Source: Sipunculus nudus (Eukaryota; Annelida; Sipuncula; Golfingiida; Sipunculidae). From it: a stretch of 64,000 nucleotides of DNA. The notes below the pieces were generated by a model. The model saw nothing but the letters and a program-made list of their open reading frames with translations. It had not been told where the DNA came from and searched no databases. The position numbers were made by a program, and so were the translations under genes. The stretch spans positions 65,818,800-65,882,799 of the forward strand of contig CM049314.1 in assembly GCA_026874595.1 (NCBI GenBank), read 5' to 3'. Below, piece by piece: positions 56,605 to 64,000 of the stretch (within the stretch, counting starts at the first letter, position 1; each line of letters opens with the position of its first letter).

Positions 56605-56680
56605 CGTTTCGTGACGTCACGCCGCCCCTGATATTGGATCTCTGCTATTGGCTGACGGATTGATTGACAGCTACAGTCCC
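56605..56680 (+). promoter_or_regulatory. CRE and inverted CCAAT promoter-like region
   Basis: A full palindromic CRE, TGACGTCA, is at 56612-56619. It is followed by ATTGG at 56633-56637 and ATTGGCTG at 56647-56654, inverted CCAAT boxes. The stretch is richer in GC and CpG than the DNA on either side. No TATA box was seen, which fits a CRE/NF-Y type TATA-less promoter. Direction is inferred from the splice donor downstream. Confidence 0.45.
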
Positions 56681-56862
56681 TTAAATGGCAGAGATCCGAC
56701 CATCTCGCCCGCGAAACTAAGTGATCCAAGAAGCGTCGTTAGCTGTTCTCATCTCCAGCACGAAAGAGTTCCAGCAGTGCCTGAGCTACCGAGACCCTGT
56801 AATCAGAAAACTACAGCTGACTGCAGCAGCTAACTTCAGTAACTCCCAGCTGGCCTATTAAG
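56680..56862 (+). other. Candidate non-coding first exon with splice donor
   Basis: Downstream of the CRE/CCAAT cluster a less AT-rich stretch ends in ATTAAG/GTACGTTA (GT at 56863), a strong donor consensus. The first ATG (56684) opens only an 11-codon upstream frame ending in TAA. The exon would therefore be mostly 5' untranslated, with coding exons beyond the reach of recognition. The 62-codon frame at 56648-56833 starts upstream of any plausible start site and is not favoured. Confidence 0.35.
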
Positions 56863-58155
56863 GTACGTTAAACACTTTTCGTTGGTTCTGCCATCCTTAA
56901 ACCTTTCATTCAATTTATAAATGTTGCGTTTTAACAATTAACTGAAAAGGCTTATCCACTCTGAAGAGAATCAGGAACAAATTCGTCTGCCTGATTTGGG
57001 TTTTACATGCCGACGCATGTATTAAAAGTGTTTATGGCGGCGTTGTTTTTATCATAATGTCTACTTTGATTTTTTACCTGATTTCACCGCTGATGGTTTT
57101 TATTCATGCTATCGCGTTGAGACATCTATACGTGTGGTTAATGTTACACAGTCCATGAAATTAGGCACGCACTCAACTCATCACGTTATTAATTGCTTCA
57201 CGGCGCCAAAAGATGATACAACTATTGTTGGCGCTCACTACCGTGTGTTAATCGGAATATTTTTTATTACCAACGCTTCCTGGAACAAAAGCTTTTTATA
57301 TTTGGCTTTGGTGATTACATTGAAATCACAATAGTTATAAAACAACTTTTATGAGGATATCCCGATCAATATAAAATCAGAATAAAGTCTTTAAATCCTA
57401 AACTCTGCTTGAATCCATGAGTAAAAAACCTGTGGATATATATTCATTTGTTTGAACTGTATCTTCTAATAGGTCTAGTTTTCATTATTTCAAAGAGACG
57501 TTATTGTTGAGTTATGAATGGGGAAAATATCAAAGAGTTATTGTTTCACGTCTTTCGTCAGTGGAAAAATGACTTCCACTTAACTTGATGTTTCATTTGG
57601 GGAAAATTTGGAGCGTGGTACCTTGACAACGATATATTAATACAAGACTTGTTTAAGGGTCCGGTTTCATTGCTAGAACCGGTCGATATTATGAAAACGT
57701 CCTTTTCCTCTATTTTGTGTTATGGTAATCATTTTGAGGAATAATTGAAAACTGATAAATCTTGTTGGTTTTGTCTGTAGTTAGAGGATAATGCCATGCT
57801 CAAACATCTGTGCTGGCTTGTGCTAATGTGAACCGGATGGTCGTTTTCGAAAGAGATGTGCGATGTCTCATAATTATTTTAAAAATAGAGTGATAGAGTT
57901 TCACAGCCATAACTGGAGCTTCGATTAAGTATTATTAATAGAAACATGCAATGAGAACCTCAATATACTTTGAGCAGCGTACACGGATCATATCGATACT
58001 TCTTGGCCCAATATTTAAATATCATCATGTACTGCTGTACAACATTATTGTTTTATTTTCATGAAGGGTTTCATATTTTGTATATTCACGAAAGGAAAAT
58101 CACCACGAATATAAATCCGTCGTGAATAAATCAAATATGCCTCTCATTAACGAAA
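56863..58155. other. Gene-free interval, possibly intron
   Basis: No exon could be identified downstream of the candidate donor. A 66-codon frame at 57134-57334 has no motif or clear splice acceptor. Confidence 0.35.
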
Positions 58156-58157
58156 TA

Positions 58158-58627
58158 CCGTAGTTGGCTATTTATTCGCGAGACTAAAATTTCGCGATTT
58201 CTTAATTTTTAACATTTCGCGAGAGTTTCATTTTCGCGAGAACACCGTTTCTATAAATCTAAGTATACCAGTGTTCTTATTTATATAAAATTTAAAATAA
58301 ATCTTACAATACCTCACTCATTTCTGGTCCAGTCATTAAATTATGACCTGTAACACAGTCGATATATCCCCCTCTGATTACCGCGTGCTTTACAATAATT
58401 AACGCTTTTATGTGCCGGCAAGTGTCGATACCATGCACTGCTGATTTGGTTGCTGATTAGTCCGTTTTCCAGGAGGCTGATAACTGATCCGTTTGCGTAT
58501 ATATATATTATCCCCTTATCAGCTTAGTGTATGGGGCAACCTATTCGTGAGGGTTTCATATTCGCGTTTATTTTACAGTCGCGAATTGCGCGAAATTAAA
58601 ACCTTCGCGAATAATAGGCATTCACAG
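58158..58627. mobile_element. MITE with TTCGCGA-rich inverted ends and TA target
   Basis: The left end (CCGTAGTTGGCTATTTATTC, GCGAGACTAAAATTTCGCG) and the reverse complement of the right end (CTGTGAATGCCTATTATTCG, CGAAGGTTTTAATTTCGCG) pair over about 45 bases. They continue with further TTTCGCGAGAGTTTCAT / ACGCGAATATGAAACCCTC pairing. TA flanks both sides (58156-58157 and 58628-58629). The interior has no coding capacity. Confidence 0.7.
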
Positions 58628-59279
58628 TACATGGCTTTATCAAATATTGATATTATATATAGATCTTTTACAGTAAGCCCACACTGAAAAATTATTTCAA
58701 CAAGTTCCCTTGTTTTTGTTTTGTTTTTTTACAATTGCTTGGGTTGCTTTGCACTAATTAAGTGATTTGCATAATAATAGGGTGAAATTACGATAATTGA
58801 ATCCTCTCAAAACAGTCTAAAACGGATAATCACGCAGTGGGTCAGACAATGAGAAGTGACGTCTGACATTTAAAATTGTCTTTTAGCACAATGTGAGACA
58901 TCTTAAGCGAAATGCCTTTGGTAAAAAACGAGTTAAAGGGCAACTAATTGGCTAATGCTTCGTGAACTAATTTAAATCATGGTTTGGAAATAAATTTTTT
59001 TGGTGCAAGTTTATTCCCTTTTCTATATACGAGAGTATTTTTGGCTGTGAATCCAAGTGATGATATATTAAATATGAAATGTATCGTTTATCGTATCTTG
59101 GGCAAGGAAAGGCGATATGTATTGTATCGTGAGTTAATGTATTGCTACACTCCTGGTAACTAATGATGCTTATCTTTAAAAGAACTAAAGAGCAGTCGTA
59201 GCATACACGGGTTTTTCCTCCAGGATCTGTAAAAAAACTTTCATTTATTCTTGTGTACACAGTAACACGTTCCACGTGT

Positions 59280-59605
59280 GGAGCGTGGTGGTGTAATAGA
59301 TAGGGCGTTGGACTTGTGACCGCAAGGTTGTGGGTCCGCGTCTCGTTCTGACCGCCGTCTGCGCTAAGACTCCTAGCCAAGGTCTTAACCACGAGGGTGC
59401 GCTCTCTCGACCCAGGACTGAATGGGTACTGGTCATGGGTGGAAGGCAAATGTAGGACGAAAAACCCGCTAGCGATTGATATGGCTAATTAGATTGTATG
59501 CTCCCCAGGGAGCCGAGAAAGGCTGCAAGATTGAAAAGGCCCGAAAGACAAGGACGGCAAAGTGTAAAAGTCGGATGAGACTGACATCGTCGGTGATATC
59601 ATACT
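59280..59605 (+). mobile_element. tRNA-derived SINE, family C
   Basis: The head GAGCGTGGTGGTGTAATAGA, GGGCGTTGGACTTGTGACCG and TGTGGGTCCGCGTCTC (B-box position) is followed by a central part with GACCCAGGACTGAATGGGTA and CTGGTCATGGGTGG. The tail has AAGGCCCGAAAGAC, AAAGTGTAAAAGTCGG and GAGACTGACATCG. The same central and tail pieces occur at 62570-62910. A 160-codon minus-strand frame across this interval is the antisense of the SINE. Confidence 0.8.
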
Positions 59606-60730
59606 ATATACTCCCACCTTTTATGTACGTTCATCAGCTCAGTTCACAGGGAAACTGTAAAACTACAAATCTTTTATACCAATGGATGGCCAAACAATGG
59701 AACTAAATCCTCTGCACAGAATCGGTCTTACGAATGTTTGACTCTGCTGTTCATGTATTTTTGGCTTCACAATCTGACACCCACAATGCACCGCGGCTTC
59801 TTAATACACCAGCGGTGAAGGTATACATATAGTAAAGAGGGTGATGTGGTCCGTTCGTATATGTTGGATAATATTTCTAGGTGAATTACATATACATGGG
59901 TGTTTTTGTGACGGGGTGTTATTGATTTTAAAGTCTGACAGTTTGTCAGTTGACACAAGAAGCTCCTCACTGCCTAACTTGAAGAAGTTCATTTTGAGTA
60001 GAAACGACCTCTGGTAGATGAGTAAATCATCTGAGATAAAAAAAAATATCATGGTTATAAAATGATCAAATTGATTGTTCCATGGGTGTTGCCATATCTA
60101 TCCAAAATCATTCATCGAAATCCGACTATGTTATTTTGCTTAAATTTGCCAACAGACATGCGAAACAAGTAACAAAGGGTAAACATGACACCTTTGACTG
60201 CGGGCGCAGTTATCCTTCGCTTGGAGACGTGACAGCCAGCTAGCGGCTTGCTGGCAAGAACAATATCCGCAAAAATAGCGTTCATACGGTTGTCAATGAC
60301 TTTTAAGATGCAACATTTTCTAAGCAGATGAATTCAGTACTAAATGGATTTTCCGGTCTTTAGAGTACACTTATGAGGCACTAATTAAAATTATGACTTA
60401 ATATATTTAGATAGTTTATTTGGTTTCGGCCTACCAATAGCCGCCGGCAATTTCAAAACTACCTTTTTAAACATTTAATTACTCCCCGTTTTCTGTTGGA
60501 TTACAATTAATTAACGGGTAACTTGGTAAGCGACTTTGTGAAAATAGCTGCACGTTTTAAAAAAAATAGAAAATAAAGTAGACGTTTCACAGAGTCACTC
60601 ACTGAAGTATGTATACGTTATTAAATGCATGTCTTAGGGCTATCAAACGAACCAATATCAAATAGTATGACAACCATTAACAAAATCAGACTTAAAAGCA
60701 ACGTAATCAACCATAATGTTAAGAGTACGA
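59606..60730. other. Gene-free AT-rich interval
   Basis: No repeat copy or exon was recognised. Confidence 0.4.
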
Positions 60731-60732
60731 AC

Positions 60733-60832
60733 ATAGAGTCTTAACATATGTAGCTCGTGAAAATGAAATTCTGCAGATGTACATAGTTAAAATACATTTA
60801 AATAATGGAGACATTTACCTGTAACAACAACA
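60733..60832 (+). mobile_element. Family A SINE, tail fragment
   Basis: GTAGCTCGTGAAAATG, AAATTCTGCAGATGTACATA, then GGAGACATTTACC match the tail of the 16451 copy (GTAGTCGGAAGACGAAATG, AATTCTGCAGATGTACATAC, GGAGGTGGTTACC). This is the expected appearance of a severely 5'-truncated copy. Confidence 0.55.
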
Positions 60833-61554
60833 AAAATAAAAAAAGAAACTATAAGGAGAACGCACTTTTATAAAAAAAAACACAAAAAAAAAATCACACA
60901 GATTAAACTATCCATTCTTTTTATAGGAATCTTGATCAAGTTCGGGGACACATTGGACTACCCGTTCAGTACCCGTGAGTAATTAGTAGCCTCCAAACAA
61001 AGCTCTTAAAATACTGAGAACAGTGCTGAGGTTCGCTTTCTCCAGTTGTCCGCCAGATGATTAACGCCTGCAGTCTTGTAATAGAAGCACTAATTAGCCC
61101 TGACATTGCCGGTGTTAACTGGAGTTAAATGCGGTTAATAAGTGCGCTGACCATACACGGACACAAAGAAACTTACATGAATTCAAATACCCGATGAAAA
61201 TTATTACCTTTACATTACAGGCGCTTGAATCCCTATTTGAATATGTATACTGGCTTATAAATAAAGTTCAATAACCTTTCAAAATATCACCTAAGATGTA
61301 CTCAGCGTTTAACCAAGCTATTATGCTTGCCGGTAGTGCTTACGGACCTTGAGAGGAACAATAAATTCATTCTGTTTTGCCCTGGTCTTTTATACAGTTC
61401 TGCCTTGCTTATCCGATTATACTTTTTTCCGAAATTGAAGGGGTTTTATAGAATGTTATCTTCTCTATTACAATAATTAATGATACCTTTGCTCGTCTGC
61501 GTGCTTTTTGTTTGTATTTAAATTTTGTAAAATCACCAATATCATCCTGTTTAG

Positions 61555-61556
<2 letters not shown>
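60833..61556. other. Gene-free AT-rich interval
   Basis: A-rich tracts at 60860-60895; nothing else recognised. Confidence 0.4.
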
Positions 61557-61557
<1 letters not shown>

Positions 61558-61608
<51 letters not shown>

Positions 61609-61632
61609 TTTATATATATATATATATATATA
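61558..61632. repeat. (TA)n microsatellite
   Basis: About 70 bases of TA with single ACATAT and TTTAT interruptions. Confidence 0.9.
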
Positions 61633-62565
61633 CATAAATATAATTATATGAGCCTTCTAAACGCATTCCAACATTACTCTTTTTTTGTGTGTACGCTCCA
61701 TTAAACATTTTGTGCATATGGGCATTCAAAGCGCCAGAGTAGGTCCATTCCAACGTTATCAAGTGCAGATTAAGAGGGGGCACAGGGGGCGCCCATCCCC
61801 CATTTTTCAACCAAAAACAGATAATCTTACGCTCATTACCGTAAAGCAACTGTGATAATCATCGTTTTCTTCCCTACTTCTCATGTGAGTCCTTCGTATA
61901 AAACCATCTTGCACTCCATCCCAACGCATACGTTCACCTGCGTCAGGGTATTGAGCCACCCTCTTTTATAAGAACTTGATTCCACCCTTGTAAAAATATG
62001 AGTTGCTATGTTTATTACGCGAATGCGTTGGGTGTACTGTTAGATGGAATTTTACATGTACAAAAGCGGTGTTTCAAATGGCTTCCAAACCATTGACCAA
62101 ATCTCGGGTATGTATTAAGCGGTAATCCCCTTTGCACTCTCAGGGACTCTACATCCCCGAAGCCATATTTGATAATCTGGACTTAGAGCAGATTTCTGAA
62201 GTATAAAGGGGATTTCACAATTGTCTCTTGAGTTTAAAGGGGTTAAATGAGACCTTCGGTCTTAGATCCCAGGTAAACCTTTTATACCAATGGTTGAACA
62301 TCCTATAAACAGGTATTTCGCTGCGTCACGATGAGTCTCTGCTTCATTGAGTATCGTCCATGCTATATAATGAAATTTCAACAAGCCCGCACCCAATTCA
62401 ATCCATGGTAAAGAAGCAAACATTGCGCATAGGTAAAAACTGTCATAGCAACAAGAACACCTGAACCGGAAACTGGATGGGTGTACAAGCACTTATATGA
62501 TTGGTCAGATTCTCTATAACGTTCGGAACTGTTAACAGTGTACATATTATATAAATTATGTACCT
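61633..62565. other. Gene-free interval
   Basis: A GGGGGCACAGGGGGCGCCCA G/C-rich patch lies at 61774-61800. Short frames have no motif. Confidence 0.4.
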
Positions 62566-62569
62566 AGTG

Positions 62570-62910
62570 CTATAGTGATGATATGGTCAAGGTGGTGGAC
62601 TTGTGACAGAAAGGTCGTTCGTTTTTCTTCAGTTCAGATTCCTGTGGGGGAGTCAGACTGTTTAAAAAATGTACTCCCTCTCATCCAAGGAGTGAATGGG
62701 TACTTGTCATGAGCGGCAAGCAAATGTAGAACGGGTTATATCCCTTTAATGCCCGTAAAGGATGCTAAAGTTGTGCCCCCCCCCCCCCCTCCCACACACA
62801 CACACCATATCACCAGTGAAAGCTGTAAGAAGGATTTGGCCCGAAAGACCTAAAAGGGAAATTGTAAAGTCGTATGACACTGACGTTTTCAGTGATATAA
62901 AAATGTGTGT
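62570..62910 (+). mobile_element. tRNA-derived SINE, family C (interrupted by poly(C)/CA)
   Basis: The head is eroded (GGTCAAGGTGGTGGACTTGT, GACAGAAAGGTCGTTCG). The central part CCAAGGAGTGAATGGGTACT, TGTCATGAGCGGCAAGCAAA and the tail GGCCCGAAAGACC, AAATTGTAAAGTCGTATGAC, ACTGACGTTTTCAGTGATAT are well kept. A 14-base C run (62776-62789) followed by CACACA sits between centre and tail and is absent from the 59280 copy. Confidence 0.75.
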
Positions 62911-64000
62911 CCCGCTCTAACGTTATACACTACGTACATTCAATAAGTATTTCAATATAGGCACCGCGTGGATTATTTCAATGAAAATTGAACGTTTTAA
63001 AAAAGCATGTTGAATTAGCTTTGCTCATCATATATAGAGGGAATGTCTTTCTCTTAAAACGTAATAAGCAAACATCCTTTTTAAAATAAAAGGAGCTATA
63101 TCACGATAAATCAAAGCAAAATGCTTGCAGATACTAATTCAAGCGTTATCAGGATGGTTACAGAAGGAAAGCACTGCAACAGCTCTCTTACTGAGTGAGA
63201 GATAAGATAATGTTTTACAATAAAGAACATATTTTATGATCCAATGAAATAATGAGATTAGGGTATAATAAAAATAACTTGAGATAATTTGAGTTTATGA
63301 AGCTTAAGCACACGCCGGGGGTATAATAAACAAGGGCGTTACGCATAATTAATTTATATATTATCATAAAAAGGACACATAGGGCTCTTGTGCCCCACGA
63401 TTTTACACCACGTTTATGATAATTCCAAATGGGAAAGATTAGGCGTTGAATGCAATGTCTAAGATTAAACAATAGTACGAATTTTGAGGAACTTTAGAGG
63501 TCTAAACCGCAGGGCAGATTGCACTTTATCAATAAAAACTTTATATACACGCATTAGCGACCGGTGGGTGGGACTGCCCATTATTATACTCGAAAAAGCT
63601 TTTTGATCAAGGTTGATTTACACAATGTAAAATTGTTTGCTGTTACAGCTTTGGAAACTATCTTCATCTCTATGTTAGCTTATAACACTTTTTGCAGCCC
63701 AGTTGGACCCATCTGTGTTTAAAAGAATATTTCTCGTGACGTTGAAAGAGTCGTAAAACTGATATAGTGATCTAGTTACTGCAGAATAAAAGTTAATATT
63801 AACCAAAATATAACACTTCGCTGGAGGAGTCATTATATGTGGGGATAAACGCCCACAATGAACACAGTTTAATTAATCGCAAGGATGCCTACAGCTTGAA
63901 GCATAGGAGGCGATTACCTGCGCCATCATGTTCTGAGCTGATTGTCTCATTGGTGAATGAAAAATCTACTGCCTTGTTGAAGATAATTTCGACTTTTCCT
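62911..64000. other. Gene-free AT-rich interval to window end
   Basis: No exon, promoter or shared repeat was recognised. The 85-codon minus-strand frame at 63215-63472 lacks motifs. Confidence 0.4.

Noticed and set aside
58967-59449. 160-codon minus-strand frame
   Set aside because: Most of it is the antisense of the family C SINE at 59280-59605. The rest has no motif.
1-64000. CRISPR arrays, rRNA genes, bacterial operons
   Set aside because: No spaced direct repeats, rRNA-like conserved blocks, or tightly packed open frames. The DNA is clearly eukaryotic.

Overview
This window looks like AT-rich, gene-poor nuclear DNA from a marine invertebrate animal. The evidence is several tRNA-derived SINE families, many small DNA transposons and foldback elements, (TA)n, (CA)n and ATC-type microsatellites, long poly(G)/poly(C) runs, and a Ty3/gypsy-class LTR retrotransposon. 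There is no bacterial gene organisation. The repeats recall molluscan or other lophotrochozoan genomes, but the sequence alone does not fix the phylum. I recognise no complete host gene. The window is best read as intergenic or intronic DNA.

The one large, clearly decodable object is an LTR retrotransposon at 24415-30490 (+). It has LTRs of about 813 bp with TGTTAC...GTAACA ends, a CTAG target-site duplication, a tRNA-Pro-like primer-binding site, a polypurine tract, and a decayed gag-pol. Its pol order is unusual. The C-terminal (GPY/F) part of integrase lies upstream of reverse transcriptase, in the same reading frame, and nothing integrase-like follows RNase H. This Gag-PR-IN-RT-RH order is the hallmark of the Gmr1 clade of Ty3/gypsy elements. 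Gag contains the region related to the vertebrate SCAN domain, followed by a CCHC knuckle. The copy is dead: the integrase zinc-finger and DDE core and the middle of RNase H are deleted, and there are many stops and frameshifts.

Layout: 1-9.1 kb holds a palindromic-ended repeat, a repeat with a nested SINE, a TA-flanked 754-bp MITE and tandem duplications. 11.4-22.3 kb is a dense field of SINEs (families A, B and D), longer interspersed repeats (D-pal, E, F, G), ATC microsatellites and (TA)n tracts. 23.1-23.2 kb has a CCAAT/TATA promoter-like arrangement. 24.4-30.5 kb is the retrotransposon. 31-39.2 kb has more copies of the same families, a head-out inverted SINE pair and a possible RNase H remnant. 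40-44 kb has a candidate internal exon, a local duplication and a nested GC-rich foldback complex. 51.3-53.06 kb holds two abutting minisatellites. 56.6-56.9 kb looks like a CpG-containing promoter with a first exon and splice donor. 58.2-58.6 kb is another TA-flanked MITE, and 59.3-62.9 kb has two copies of SINE family C.

The elements do not form a working pathway. They record repeated insertion and local duplication. Family letters are labels used only in this annotation. All alignments were made by eye, so boundaries of old repeats are approximate, within about 10-30 bases.
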